DNA of 44,932 nt from positions 1 to 44,932 of the forward strand of contig DXGM01000014.1 in NCBI GenBank assembly GCA_019113915.1, written 5' to 3'. Source of the DNA: Candidatus Gordonibacter avicola. GTDB taxonomy: Bacteria; Actinomycetota; Coriobacteriia; Coriobacteriales; Eggerthellaceae. The translations under genes were made by a program, and so were the position numbers. This document shows, in pieces, positions 27,224 to 38,718 of this stretch. The notes under the pieces are model-generated. The model was not told where the DNA came from and made no database searches. It saw only the letters and a list, made by a program, of their open reading frames with translations. Positions within the stretch are counted from its first letter, which is position 1, and every line of letters starts with the position of its first letter.

Positions 27224-27727
27224 ATGGTACCGGTCAAGGTAAAAACTCTTATTGTTGTGAGCGCGCCCGCGCCGTCTATTCTGGTATTGCAGCCGGTGGA
27301 AGAGCCCATTCAGCCGGGGAAGTATCGCATCGTGCCCATTTGGGTGGGCGCGAATGAGGCGGCGCAGTTGGGAGTTGCCCTGGAAAAGGCCCGCTTCGCG
27401 CGGCCGATGACGCACGATTTATTCCTGGATGCACTAACGAACCTCGACGCGCGGGTCGATCATGTGGTTATCAGCGGAGTGAAGGGTGCAATGTTTTTCG
27501 CGCGGCTCACACTGAAGCAGCACGAGAGGTTGGTTGACCTGGACGCGCGCCCCTCCGACGCCATTGCGCTAGCCATTCGCCAGCAGGCGCCGCTTTATAT
27601 TGACGAAGAGGTGCTGGAGCGCGCGTCGTTTCCGTATGTGTTCAAGAATGAGTCGGACGCTACCGAGGAGATTGAGGAGTTTCGCTCGTTTTTGGCGGAA
27701 CTCGCGCCGGAGGATTTTGAGGAATAG
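27224..27727 (+). CDS. Bifunctional nuclease family (DUF151) protein
   Basis: A 167-aa protein with a single BFN/DUF151 domain covering most of its length. Typical segments are VLQPVEE...LPIWVG-like KYRIVPIWVGANEAAQL, RPMTHDLFLDAL, and ARPSDAIALAIRQQAPLYIDEEVL, the last being the most conserved part of the family. Plant and some bacterial members show DNase and RNase activity; its role in bacteria is not settled. The C-terminal tail is acidic. The ATG at 27224 was chosen for AAGGAGCTTC in front; the open frame extends back into tRNA-Ile, which excludes the earlier starts. Confidence 0.9.
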   Translation: MVPVKVKTLIVVSAPAPSILVLQPVEEPIQPGKYRIVPIWVGANEAAQLGVALEKARFARPMTHDLFLDALTNLDARVDHVVISGVKGAMFFARLTLKQHERLVDLDARPSDAIALAIRQQAPLYIDEEVLERASFPYVFKNESDATEEIEEFRSFLAELAPEDFEE

Positions 27728-27734
27728 CGAGAGA

Positions 27735-27770
27735 TGTATCGGGTGTGGCGTATGAGCCACACCCGATACA
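27735..27770. terminator. Convergent hairpin between the DUF151 and MATE genes
   Basis: TGTATCGGGTGTGG (27735-27748) and CCACACCCGATACA (27757-27770) form a perfect 14-bp stem with an 8-nt loop, between two convergent stops. It lacks long T runs but is well placed to end both transcripts. Confidence 0.75.
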
Positions 27771-27784
27771 CAGCGTGGTGGCGC

Positions 27785-29431
27785 TTAAAAGAGCGAGAGG
27801 TCAGGGGCGTCGGCGGCCGTAGCTGAGCGTTGGGCGTCGAGCGACGTTACACCAATGAACGACGGAGCGTTCACGCCCACAATTTCGTCTTGCTTCACAC
27901 CAGGGGCAGCAAAAGAACTATTTTTCACATGCGGCGCAGCCGCGCTAAGATCCTTATTCGCCTGCCCAAGTCCTTGCGCCTCGGCGCGCTTTCGCCAGCC
28001 ACCGCGCGCGAAAGCCACAATAAGAAACGCTGCGCGCAGCCATTCGTCAATACACATGGCCACCCACATTCCCACGAGCCCCCAGCCCCAGCCGACACCG
28101 AGCAGCCAACCGCCGCCCACCGCGAACACCCAGGAAAACGCAATATTCACCGTAACGGGCGTGCGTGCGTCACCCAGCGCGATGAGCGTGCGCACCATGA
28201 CAATATTGAGCGCACGACCAATGCCGAGGAACACTTCAACGAGCATGATCTGCCGGCCGAGCTCGTGAACAAGGGGGTCGGGCGTTAAGAGGCCTATCAC
28301 TGCATCGAAATTCAACCAAAGCACCAGCGAGACCGCCGTGGTGAGTGAAGCGGCGATGAGGTCGGCCATCCACACGCGACGACGCACGACATCAAGTTTC
28401 CCCGCGCCCATGAGGTAGCCGAGAATGATTTGCGTCGCCTGCGACAGCGCGATGGAGTAGAGATACGCGATGCTGGCCAACATGGAACAATACACTTTTA
28501 CGGTAACCACGGTGGTGCCCAGCACGTTGATGAACGACAGAATAACAATCTGGGCCAGGTCGTAGTTCATTTGCTCACCTGACGAGGGAATTCCTACGCG
28601 CATCATGCCCTTGAGCGTCGGCCACGGGAAGGGCCGCAGGCACTGTAGCGAAGGTCGCACGTCAGTGTGGCGCAGAAGCATGAACACGGCCAGGACGAGA
28701 CCTACGAGGCGCGCGGTAACGGCGGCAGTTGCACTGCCTTCCACACCGAACGCGGGTATCGGGCCGAGGCCGTTCACCAGGAGTGCACACAGCAGGATGT
28801 TCACGGCGTTCATGACGAGGCTTGCCGCCATAACATCGCCCACGCGAGCGAAGCCACGCAATAGGGCGGTCACCGCGAAGAAGGCGCCTTGAAAGAGCGT
28901 CGTTGACCCTACGATGAGCAAATACGACGATGCCATCCCATGCACTGCCGGGTCGATGTTGAGCCAGGCGAAGAACTGCGGCCAAAACGCGAACAGCGCG
29001 GCTGATACTGCCAGGCCGAGTGTGGCGTTCACCACCAGGCCAAGCGTAGCTATTTCTGCAAGCGAGCGCTTGTGTTCGGCACCGTTGCCCAAGACGCGCG
29101 TAGCTAGCACCGTGGTAGCGGTGCCCATGGCGGAAAGTGCGATGGTAACAATATTGAGTATTTGCAGCGCGTTGCCGACAGCCGCAGCGGCACCTGCGCC
29201 TTGAGGCGCGAGCATCATCTGGTTAACGTTGCCCACCATGATCTGCATAAAAAGTTCAATAAAGAGGGGAACGGAAAGAACAAATACATCTGATGATGCC
29301 GTTCTTTCGGCCGCGGGCCGAGTAGCGCGTGCCTTTCGCGAAGCGGTTGCGCGCTGGTGTACCCCTTGGATACGGGCCGCTGCGCCCAGTGCATACCCGC
29401 GCGCCCCTTGGGCTAAAACAACCAATGACAT
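27785..29431 (-). CDS. MATE-family multidrug efflux transporter
   Basis: A membrane protein of about 548 aa with some 12 hydrophobic helices in two MatE halves (about residues 50-290 and 295-490). Family features include VLSVPLFIELFMQIMVGNVNQMML in helix 1, written by its ends, and the GIPSSGEQMNYDLAQI start of the second half. Such pumps export cationic drugs or metabolites using Na+ or H+. An N-terminal stretch of about 45 basic and Ala-rich residues and a hydrophilic C-terminus are extra. ATG 29431 was chosen for the AAAGGGGG upstream; an ATG at 29485 would add 18 residues. Confidence 0.9.
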   Translation of the reverse strand: MSLVVLAQGARGYALGAAARIQGVHQRATASRKARATRPAAERTASSDVFVLSVPLFIELFMQIMVGNVNQMMLAPQGAGAAAAVGNALQILNIVTIALSAMGTATTVLATRVLGNGAEHKRSLAEIATLGLVVNATLGLAVSAALFAFWPQFFAWLNIDPAVHGMASSYLLIVGSTTLFQGAFFAVTALLRGFARVGDVMAASLVMNAVNILLCALLVNGLGPIPAFGVEGSATAAVTARLVGLVLAVFMLLRHTDVRPSLQCLRPFPWPTLKGMMRVGIPSSGEQMNYDLAQIVILSFINVLGTTVVTVKVYCSMLASIAYLYSIALSQATQIILGYLMGAGKLDVVRRRVWMADLIAASLTTAVSLVLWLNFDAVIGLLTPDPLVHELGRQIMLVEVFLGIGRALNIVMVRTLIALGDARTPVTVNIAFSWVFAVGGGWLLGVGWGWGLVGMWVAMCIDEWLRAAFLIVAFARGGWRKRAEAQGLGQANKDLSAAAPHVKNSSFAAPGVKQDEIVGVNAPSFIGVTSLDAQRSATAADAPDLSLF

Positions 29432-29739
29432 GGGCTTCTCGCCCCCTTTCCACCTGATACGTCCGTATGTAAACACTCTCTTCATTCGAAGCCGGCAGTA
29501 TACGGCACGCCTACATGCACGTTACGGGCAACCAACCCCTTCACGCTTTCCGCATTCATGAGTAGGTGAGTTTTATATTATTCTTGTTTGAGCATTTTTT
29601 TTGATAAGGCATAACTCAGATAGCCAAACCAATAATCAAAAAATTCATGCAATAATTTTTCCATCGTCCAACAATGAAGCCACCGAAATTCGAGTGGAAA
29701 ATGAGTGCACTTTTTGAATCGATGTTTTCAAATGCGATA

Positions 29740-30052
29740 TGTTTCACGTGAAACATATCTTGTGTTTATTAGTCATATTTGCAAAATCAACAACTCACAA
29801 TGCAGGTGCCAAGAAAGATGTTTCACGTGAAACATTTAAGAGGTCGTTTAATCATGTTTCTACAGGTATATGTTATGTAAAAAATAATTACGCATATGCA
29901 GGAAGGAATGTTTCACGTGAAACAATCAAGGATATAATTGCTTATATTAATACGCATATGAATCGCGATGTAATACGCGCGAAAGAAATCACGGCGTGGG
30001 AACGGATAGTTTGAAAGAGAGAAGAATGCGTTTGAATGTTTCACGTGAAACA
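29740..30052. other. parS: parS cluster C: four ParB-binding sites
   Basis: Exact TGTTTCACGTGAAACA copies start at 29740, 29819, 29909 and 30037 (spacing 79, 90 and 128 bp). The first is part of a 24-bp perfect palindrome (29736-29759) and the last of a 22-bp one. They lie in the AT-rich 29432-30218 gap between the MATE gene and gyrA. The first 300 bp of that gap (29432-29735) show nothing else I can support. Confidence 0.93.
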
Positions 30053-30121
30053 TTCGATAAGGTGTTGAAGGAAGAAAAAGGGATACAACAACGGCTATCT
30101 TTTCGCGAAATTAAGCGCAAC

Positions 30122-30159
30122 AAAAAACGAGCCTCACAAAATAGAGGCTCGTTTTTTTT
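30122..30159. terminator. Bidirectional terminator downstream of gyrA
   Basis: ACGAGCCTC and GAGGCTCGT form the core of a stem that A and T runs extend to 14 bp (30122-30135 with 30144-30157, 8-nt loop). There are six T on the minus strand and eight on the plus strand. It ends the gyrBA transcript. Confidence 0.9.
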
Positions 30160-30218
30160 GATTACTTCACTTGTGCGAAGCAAAAAATTAAGTTCGCAAG
30201 GGGGTTTATTGCGTTGCG

Positions 30219-33020
30219 TTATTCTTCGTCGATGTCGCTTTCGGTGAGGTCTCCTTCCTCGGATTCCTCTTCGAGAAGTTCAATCTGATCTTCATCGGTG
30301 GTCGGTTTATCTCCTGCGCGCTTTTTCTTGCTGCGACTGGAAATAGCCACGGCGGTTACGCGGTCGTTGTCGGCTACCTTCATGACGCAGACACCCTGGG
30401 TCGAACGGCCCAGCTCGGAAATTCCCAGAACCGGCGTGCGCACAACGACGCCTTCCTCGGACATAATCATGATTTCCTCGTCCACCGCCACAATCTTCAT
30501 GGCAGCGAGAAGGCCCTTCTTCTCGGTCATCGTAATGGTGAAGACACCCTGGCCACCGCGATGATGCTCGGGATACTCAGATACCGGGGTGCGCTTGCCG
30601 TAACCCTTTTCCGTGATAACAAACAGTTCCGTGTCCGGCTTCGCAATTTCCATGCCGAGCACGCGCGCGATCGGCGGCACATTCATACCACGCACACCCA
30701 TGGTATCGCGACCCATGGCGCGCACCTCGTCCTCGTTCCACATGATAGCCTTACCAGCGCTCGACACCATGATAACCTTCTCACCAGGTGCAACACGGCG
30801 CACGCTGATAAGTTCGTCGCCATCCTTCAGATTGATGGCAATCAATCCGTCTCGGCGCGTGCGGTCATATAGATCCATGGACGTCTTTTTCACCATGCCA
30901 TGCGCGGTGGCGAACATGAGGAATTCGTCAGCCGGGAATTCCTTTGTCGCAATGACGGCTGAGATGGTCTCGCCCTTGGCCAGCGGCAACAGGTTCACAA
31001 TGGCGGTGCCGCGCGCGTGGCGCGATGCCTCGGGCAACTCGTACACTTTCAGGCGGTACACCTTGCCTGCCGTGGAGAAGAACAGCATGTACGCGTGCGT
31101 CGACGCCACGAACAGGTGCTCCACGTAGTCGTTGTCCTTGAGGTTCACACCCTGCATACCCTTACCGCCGCGTTTTTGCTGGCGGTAGGTGGCCACCGGC
31201 AGGCGCTTCACGTAGCCGGCCTTCGTCACCGTGACGACCATATTTTCGTCAGCGATGAGATCCTCCACGTCGATATCCTTCGCGTCGGCAGACAGCTTCG
31301 TGCGGCGCGGGGTGTCGAACTTCTTCTTGACCTCCTGCAACTCCTCCTTGATGATCTCGCGGACGAGTGCCGGGTCGTTCAACACACGATGGTAGTACTC
31401 AATCTTTTCACGCAGCGCGTTCAATTCGTCCTGAATCTTACCGCGCTCCAAGCCGGTGAGGCGGCGCAGCTTCATTTCTAGGATGGCGTCGGTCTGCTTC
31501 TTCGACAGGCCAAAGCGCTCGGTCAAGCGGTCAGACGCTTCCCCGTCGGTCTGCGACGAGCGAATGATGTGGATAACTTCGTCGATGTTGTCGAGCGCGA
31601 CAATCAAGCCCTCCAGGATGTGCGCACGCTCTTCAGCTTTCGCCAGCTCATAGCGCGTGCGGCGCACGATGACATCTTCCTGGTGTGCGATGTAGTAGTG
31701 CAGCATTTCTTTGAGCGACAGCACGCGCGGCACTCCATCCACCAGCGACAACATAATGGCGCCGAAGCCCACTTGCAGCTGCGTGTGCTTATACAGCTTG
31801 TTGAGCACGACCTGCGGAATGGCGTTTTGCTTAAGGTCGATGATGATATCGATGCCGTGGCGGTCGGCGCCGTCGTGGATGTTCGAAATTTCGGGCAGTT
31901 TCTTGTCGCGCACCAACTCACCGAGTTTTTCCAGCAGGCGGTTGCGGTTCACCATGTAGGGAATTTCCTTCACGATGATGGAGCAACGGCCGTTCTTCTT
32001 TTCCTCGATCTCGCACCGCGCGCGCACCGTGAGCGAGCCGCGACCGGTTTCATAGGCGTCAAGGATGCCTTTTTTGCCCATGATGATGCCGCCCGTGGGG
32101 AAGTCGGGGCCTGGCAGCGCCGTCATCAGCTCTTCGGTGGTGACGTCGGGGTTGTCCAGCATCATGCACGTGGCGTCGATGGTCTCGCCCAGGTTGTGCG
32201 GCGGAATGTTGGTAGCCATGCCAACAGCAATACCCTGCGAGCCGTTGACCAGCAGGTTTGGGAAGCGTGCGGGCAAAACCGTGGGTTCTTCCAAACTTTC
32301 GTCGTAGTTTGGCTGGAAATCCACCGTCTCTTTGTCCAAATCGCGCAGAAGCTCCATAGCCACTTTGTCTAAGCGGGACTCGGTGTAACGCATGGCAGCG
32401 GCGCCGTCGCCGTCGATGGAACCGAAGTTACCGTGGCCATCCACCAGGGGCACGCGCATAGAGAACGGCTGCGCCAAACGCACCATCGTGTCATACACGG
32501 CCAAATCGCCATGGGGGTGGTATTTACCGATCACGTCGCCGACCGTACGGGCCGACTTCATGTGCGGGCGGTTCGGCGTGTAGCCGGACTCGTTCATAGC
32601 ATAGAGAATACGACGGTGCACTGGCTTTAAGCCGTCGCGCACATCGGGCAGGGCGCGGGCCACGATAACGCTCATGGAGTATTCCAAGAACGACGTCTGC
32701 ATTTCTTTGCCCAGGTAGGCAGAGCGCACAATAGTACCGTTGCCGCCGTTTGCACCTTCCACGATGGAACCGTGCGGGTTACCAAACGCGGAGGTGTCAA
32801 TCATCGCGCGCGCTTTGTCCTCTTCGGACACGCCAATGCGCGGGCGGGCGGGAGTGGCGTCTTCGTCTTCTTCACCGCTCTCGTCATCGTCGTCCGCTTC
32901 GTCGTCGGCGTCATAGTCAGCTTCAGCACGGGACAGCATTTCCTCGAACGCGTCGTCGCGCTCGGGAAGTCCGCCTTCAGCGCCTTCGGTCGAGTCGAAA
33001 TCTTCAGTGTTGTCTGCCAC
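30219..33020 (-). CDS. gyrA: DNA gyrase subunit A with acidic N-terminal extension
   Basis: GyrA breaks and rejoins DNA in the gyrase heterotetramer. The 933-aa protein has the winged-helix/tower core with catalytic Tyr212 (AAMRYTE), the coiled coil, and a C-terminal beta-pinwheel with the GyrA-box QKRGGKG. Residue numbers run 90 ahead of E. coli because of an acidic N-terminal extension ([19 protein letters not shown]) not found in typical GyrA. The quinolone-resistance region reads [10 protein letters not shown], with Leu173 (codon TTG, plus strand 32502-32504) where E. coli has Ser83; Asp177, equivalent to Asp87, is kept. The start is GTG 33020, six bases after AAGGAG, which itself abuts the gyrB stop. 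An acidic C-terminal tail is also present. Confidence 0.97.
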   Translation of the reverse strand: MADNTEDFDSTEGAEGGLPERDDAFEEMLSRAEADYDADDEADDDDESGEEDEDATPARPRIGVSEEDKARAMIDTSAFGNPHGSIVEGANGGNGTIVRSAYLGKEMQTSFLEYSMSVIVARALPDVRDGLKPVHRRILYAMNESGYTPNRPHMKSARTVGDVIGKYHPHGDLAVYDTMVRLAQPFSMRVPLVDGHGNFGSIDGDGAAAMRYTESRLDKVAMELLRDLDKETVDFQPNYDESLEEPTVLPARFPNLLVNGSQGIAVGMATNIPPHNLGETIDATCMMLDNPDVTTEELMTALPGPDFPTGGIIMGKKGILDAYETGRGSLTVRARCEIEEKKNGRCSIIVKEIPYMVNRNRLLEKLGELVRDKKLPEISNIHDGADRHGIDIIIDLKQNAIPQVVLNKLYKHTQLQVGFGAIMLSLVDGVPRVLSLKEMLHYYIAHQEDVIVRRTRYELAKAEERAHILEGLIVALDNIDEVIHIIRSSQTDGEASDRLTERFGLSKKQTDAILEMKLRRLTGLERGKIQDELNALREKIEYYHRVLNDPALVREIIKEELQEVKKKFDTPRRTKLSADAKDIDVEDLIADENMVVTVTKAGYVKRLPVATYRQQKRGGKGMQGVNLKDNDYVEHLFVASTHAYMLFFSTAGKVYRLKVYELPEASRHARGTAIVNLLPLAKGETISAVIATKEFPADEFLMFATAHGMVKKTSMDLYDRTRRDGLIAINLKDGDELISVRRVAPGEKVIMVSSAGKAIMWNEDEVRAMGRDTMGVRGMNVPPIARVLGMEIAKPDTELFVITEKGYGKRTPVSEYPEHHRGGQGVFTITMTEKKGLLAAMKIVAVDEEIMIMSEEGVVVRTPVLGISELGRSTQGVCVMKVADNDRVTAVAISSRSKKKRAGDKPTTDEDQIELLEEESEEGDLTESDIDEE

Positions 33021-33030
33021 TTATGTCTCC

Positions 33031-35109
<2,079 letters not shown>

Positions 35110-35115
35110 CTAAGA

Positions 35116-35144
35116 ATTGTAACATAAGCCAGCTATGCTACCAA
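35116..35144 (-). promoter_or_regulatory. Promoter of gyrB-gyrA
   Basis: On the minus strand TTGGTA (35144-35139), a 17-bp spacer and TACAAT (35121-35116), with TGT directly before the -10. This extended -10 promoter would give a leader of about 130 nt. It lies between gyrB and parS cluster D. Confidence 0.65.
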
Positions 35145-35302
35145 CAATTTCCACGCCTTTTGAAGGCTTTCAGATCAATTCTAAGGGGAGATCGAATGAA
35201 AGGGTATTAATTTCACCGTAAAGAGCGAGAAACAAGCCAATATGACGGCCGGAAAGAAGGTTAGCGAAGTTAATTAGGTGGAAATAATTATTTGAACAAA
35301 AA

Positions 35303-35490
35303 TGTTTCACGTGAAACATTTTTGTCGCAATGAATGAGATATCAGTAAAACTTAAAAAATGAAGTAAATATTTCACGTGAAACATTTCCAAGAAATCAAA
35401 AAGTTATTACTTACAAAGAATTTCGCTCAACGAATGATTGTTTCACGTGAAACACTTTTTAACGGCAGAATAAATGTTTCACGTGAAACA
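35303..35490. other. parS: parS cluster D: three sites plus one variant
   Basis: Exact TGTTTCACGTGAAACA copies start at 35303, 35439 and 35475. TATTTCACGTGAAACA at 35369-35384 differs at one base. The 35303 copy is the centre of a 30-bp perfect palindrome (35296-35325) and the 35475 copy of a 24-bp one (35471-35494). The cluster fills the 34981-35502 gap between gyrB and dciA together with the gyrB promoter. Confidence 0.93.
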
Positions 35491-35502
35491 TTTACGTACT
35501 TA

Positions 35503-36108
35503 CTACTTACCGCGTTGGCCTTTCTTTGTTTCTTCATCGGCCACTATGGCACACAGAAGGGCGCGGCGGACGAGTGGATCTTCGACAGAGGACACTCGTT
35601 TACTCACTTCAGCGAATTCTTCATCGCTCAGCGGAACTGAAGGACGATTCGCTGAAGCACTTTGTTGGCGGCTTTCCTCGTTCGCAAGAGCAAAAGGGCG
35701 ACGGCCCTTCATGTCGCGCGTTGAGGGGATTATGCGCAAGGCCTCAACCTGTTCACCCTGCTCGTGCATCTTCATTTTTAGGAGTTCTTGGCGGTTGTCG
35801 AGCTCTGAGCGCACCATACTGTCGTCGCTGTAAACGGCCACTACTTTTCCCGTCACACCCGCCACGGCATCTTGGGCCTCGCTGCGCGAGCGATCAAAGC
35901 GGCGAAGAGTAGCTCCTTGCTCCCCCGACACCACATACACCGCATTGATGTGGTCGAGTACGAACTGAGCCGCGTCCTTAAAAACCGCGCGCACGGCATT
36001 TTCCCACTTCTTATTCACCATAGCCGCGCGCATCTCTTTGCGCGAAAACGACCCATCGCGCTCCCACGACGCGATTAACTTTTCCACATCGACCGCAAGC
36101 TTTCTCAT
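35503..36108 (-). CDS. DciA-like (DUF721) helicase-loading protein
   Basis: A 201-aa protein with the DUF721 domain in its central part (WENAVRAVFKDAAQFVLDHINAVYVV, then YSDDSMVRSELDNRQELLKMKM, shown by ends and key residues). DciA is the ancestral operator of DnaB loading in bacteria that lack DnaC or DnaI. In actinobacteria it stands between recF and gyrB, exactly as here. Its ATG overlaps the recF stop by four bases. The N- and C-terminal parts beyond the domain are hydrophilic and poorly conserved. I am confident of the family and less so of the precise biochemical role. Confidence 0.85.
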   Translation of the reverse strand: MRKLAVDVEKLIASWERDGSFSRKEMRAAMVNKKWENAVRAVFKDAAQFVLDHINAVYVVSGEQGATLRRFDRSRSEAQDAVAGVTGKVVAVYSDDSMVRSELDNRQELLKMKMHEQGEQVEALRIIPSTRDMKGRRPFALANEESRQQSASANRPSVPLSDEEFAEVSKRVSSVEDPLVRRALLCAIVADEETKKGQRGK

Positions 36109-37229
36109 TGCACGCCCCCGTCCTTGAGAGGTAATTCCACCACACGGGCACGGGCGAGCAATTCCTCATCGAAGTAAGTGAGATTCGCCGTCGTGATAAA
36201 CGTTTGAATATCACCTTCAATGAACGAAACAAGTGCGTTGCGACGCGAGCTATCGAGTTCACTCATCACATCATCAAGCAGCAGAACGGGCCGCTGACCC
36301 AACACATCGTGAATAAGAGCCGCTTCAGCCAGCTTAAACGCCAACACCAACGAGCGCTGCTGACCCTGACTCCCATACAGGGCGGCGTTGCGGCCATTAA
36401 TGAAAAACTCCAGGTGATCGGCGTGGGGGCCCACAAGGGCGCGCCGGCGCGCACGTTCTTCCCCGGCGCGCAGCGTCAGCGCAGCTTGAAGGCGTGCCCG
36501 TGCCTCATCACGGCCAAACGAATAGGTGACCAGTACGTTTTGATCGTGCGCTTCCCACGAAGGCACGTAGCAAAGCGCCACTTCTTCGCGGCCACCGGCT
36601 ATTTCGGCATAATAGTCGCTCACCACCGGCGCGAGCTTTTCAACCAGCGCAGCGCGATACGTTGCCAGCTGTGCGCCGCACGTGATAAGCGTTTCATCGA
36701 TGCTGGCGATCAGCGCATCAGGGGCTTCATCCTTGAGCAACTTATTTTTATAGCGAATAACTTTTTCGTAATCCTTCTTGATGACGTAATGATTCGACGT
36801 CAGCTGCGAGCCCAACGCATCAAGCGCGGCGCGTTTAACCGCCGACGACCCTTTCGCCAACTCCAAGTCATCCGGCGTAAACGTGACGGAAGGCACCAGC
36901 CCCTTCAAATCAGCCGTGCGCTTGGGCTTGTCATTCAACAAAAAGCGTTTCTTTCCGTCCCCCGCCCGCAGCGACACCCGCAAGCGCCGGTTGTCATCAG
37001 TGACATCAGCATCAAGGCTCGCGAAGTCGGCACCGTGGCGCACCATCTGGTCAAGCGTTGGGTGACGAAACGATTGAAGCGCCGTCAGCAGCTGAATGCC
37101 TTCCACCACATTCGTCTTCCCCACAGCATTCGGGCCGACAAGAACCGTGAGAGGCCCCAGGTCAGCCAACTCAAAGTGCTCATAGTTCCGAAAATTAAGG
37201 AACGATATGCGGTCAATACGCAAATCCAT
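36105..37229 (-). CDS. recF: DNA replication and repair protein RecF
   Basis: RecF is an SMC-like ATPase that helps load RecA at gaps. The 374-aa protein has Walker A LVGPNAVGKTNVVE (residues 30-43), the conserved N-terminal FRNYEHFEL, the signature region GSQGQQRSLVLAFKLAE and Walker B PVLLLDDVMSELD. Length and motifs are normal. It starts 30 bp after dnaN and overlaps the DciA gene by four bases, so dnaN-recF-dciA is one transcription unit. Confidence 0.97.
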   Translation of the reverse strand: MDLRIDRISFLNFRNYEHFELADLGPLTVLVGPNAVGKTNVVEGIQLLTALQSFRHPTLDQMVRHGADFASLDADVTDDNRRLRVSLRAGDGKKRFLLNDKPKRTADLKGLVPSVTFTPDDLELAKGSSAVKRAALDALGSQLTSNHYVIKKDYEKVIRYKNKLLKDEAPDALIASIDETLITCGAQLATYRAALVEKLAPVVSDYYAEIAGGREEVALCYVPSWEAHDQNVLVTYSFGRDEARARLQAALTLRAGEERARRRALVGPHADHLEFFINGRNAALYGSQGQQRSLVLAFKLAEAALIHDVLGQRPVLLLDDVMSELDSSRRNALVSFIEGDIQTFITTANLTYFDEELLARARVVELPLKDGGVQ

Positions 37230-37259
37230 AGGAAGGCGAAGCGTAGCGGGCGAACGCCG

Positions 37260-38360
37260 CTATGAAATGCGCACCGGCATGACAAGGTAGAGGAAGTTCT
37301 CGTCAGACGGCGCCTTAAAAATGCCCGGCTTCAGCGAGGACTGCACCTCCAAAAACACCTCTTCCGCGCCGATAGCCGCCAAACCGTCCAGCAGGTACGC
37401 ATAATTGAAGGCGATTTCCACATCTTCGCCTTCGCCCGTGCACGCGATAGTTTCTTGAGCCGAACCCACATCCTGCGCCACCGACGACAGCTGTGTGGTT
37501 TGAGACGCCACGTTGATATCAAAACGCACCGGCGAGGACGACTGCCCCAGCAGCGACGAGCGCTTTACCGCTGCAATGAGGTGTTCAACCGGCATACTGA
37601 CGCGCGTGGTATACGACTCGGGAAGCAGCTGGCGGTAGTTCGGGAAATTACCCTCAAGACGGCGGTTTACGAACACCGTATCCTGATAGGTAACCACAAT
37701 TTGGTTTTCAGCGAGCGCCAGTGCCACCGGGCTGTCGGTTTTCGGCAGCGCAGCGAGATCCTGCAGGAACGTGCCAGCAATAACAGCCTGGAATTCATCA
37801 GCAGTGGCGTTTTCGAGTTCGGTTTCCGTGATAGCCAGGCGGTAGGAGTCGGTAGCCACCATCTTCAGATGGTTGTCTTCAAGCGTGATCAATACACCGG
37901 TAAGGATGGCGCGGCTTTCATCTTTCGACACCACGCGCGCCACGCGGCGCACCATGGACGAGAACTGCGTGAACGGAATTTCAATACGCTGCGTGACGTC
38001 GACATGGGGAAACCCAGGGAAGTCTTCCGGATCGAGCGCCTTAATGGAGAATGAGGCCGTGTCACAGGTGATGACAGCAGATTCTTCGTCGGCATCCACA
38101 TGAACCGCCGCGTCGGGAAGGTTTTTCACGATGTCAGCAAAAAGCTTGCCGGGAACCACCGCGCGACCAGGCTCTTCAACCAGAGCGGCTACCGTGTATT
38201 GCACCGAAAGTTCCAAGTCGGTGGTTTGCAGCGTGAGGGAGTCGCCTTGCACATCGAGGTAGACGCCGGAAAGAATGGGCAACGTTGAGCGCGTCGAGAC
38301 ACCCTTTAACACAACGCTGAGGGCGTTCTGCAGCTCCGACTGATTGATGCTGAATTTCAA
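37260..38360 (-). CDS. dnaN: DNA polymerase III beta subunit (sliding clamp)
   Basis: The beta clamp tethers replicative polymerase to DNA. With a TTG start at 38360 the protein is 366 aa and begins LKFSINQSELQNALSVVLKG-like sequence, matching the usual clamp N-terminus; three clamp domains follow and the C-terminus ends YLVMPVRIS, the typical MPVR tail. AAAGG eight bases before the TTG decides the start. The frame is open to 38420 but that part looks unrelated to clamps. It lies 538 bp downstream of dnaA, a long gap that holds the unwinding element described separately. Confidence 0.97.
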   Translation of the reverse strand: MKFSINQSELQNALSVVLKGVSTRSTLPILSGVYLDVQGDSLTLQTTDLELSVQYTVAALVEEPGRAVVPGKLFADIVKNLPDAAVHVDADEESAVITCDTASFSIKALDPEDFPGFPHVDVTQRIEIPFTQFSSMVRRVARVVSKDESRAILTGVLITLEDNHLKMVATDSYRLAITETELENATADEFQAVIAGTFLQDLAALPKTDSPVALALAENQIVVTYQDTVFVNRRLEGNFPNYRQLLPESYTTRVSMPVEHLIAAVKRSSLLGQSSSPVRFDINVASQTTQLSSVAQDVGSAQETIACTGEGEDVEIAFNYAYLLDGLAAIGAEEVFLEVQSSLKPGIFKAPSDENFLYLVMPVRIS

Positions 38361-38520
38361 GGTGGTCCCTTTCTCTCTTCTCCACAGATATGCGAGGCAT
38401 CGCAGGGCCAGCTGAGCCATGCTGATGAGTTACGTGCCACATAAACCGTAAAGCGCTCAGTGCGGTAATGAGCGCGGGGCTATGCGGCACGGGAACTTAT
38501 TTTGTACAGAGCACGGTGCC

Positions 38521-38526
38521 ATTATA
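38521..38526 (-). promoter_or_regulatory. Candidate -10 element for dnaN-recF-dciA
   Basis: The minus strand reads TATAAT, a perfect -10 hexamer 160 bp upstream of dnaN. No convincing -35 hexamer stands at the right distance. Confidence 0.35.
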
Positions 38527-38679
38527 GGGTGTCCGTAGGAAGTGTGCGGTAAAGAATGGTGAAGTCTCGCGAAGAGTGCAGATTGGTTGTAGCGTGAGGA
38601 TTAGCATTTAGAAGTGCGCGAGGACCGCGGGTTCGGGTTTTTATCTTTTTAAGGTCTTCCTTTATATATAGTAAGGTTT

Positions 38680-38718
38680 TAATAATAGTAATAATAAGGG
38701 CGGTGGATTTGTGGAAAA
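38680..38718 (-). other. Candidate basal origin unwinding element (DnaA box, GC step, DnaA-trios)
   Basis: Read on the minus strand from 38718: DnaA box TTTTCCACA (38718-38710), a second box-like AATCCACCG, the GC step CCC, then six triplets TTA TTA TTA CTA TTA TTA (38697-38680), and an AT-rich tract to about 38635. This order matches the B. subtilis basal unwinding system, where DnaA spreads from boxes onto trios to open DNA. It lies in the dnaA-dnaN gap (38361-38898), the same place as in B. subtilis. Apart from the candidate -10 the rest of that gap shows nothing else. Confidence 0.6.

Noticed and set aside
29739..30014. Small reading frames starting MFHVKH or containing VSRET (also 16427-16702, 35377-35640 and 44432-44674)
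   Set aside because: ATGTTTCACGTGAAACAT reads MFHVKH in one frame and VSRET in another, so parS creates these frames by itself. They lack ribosome-binding sites and look unlike proteins.
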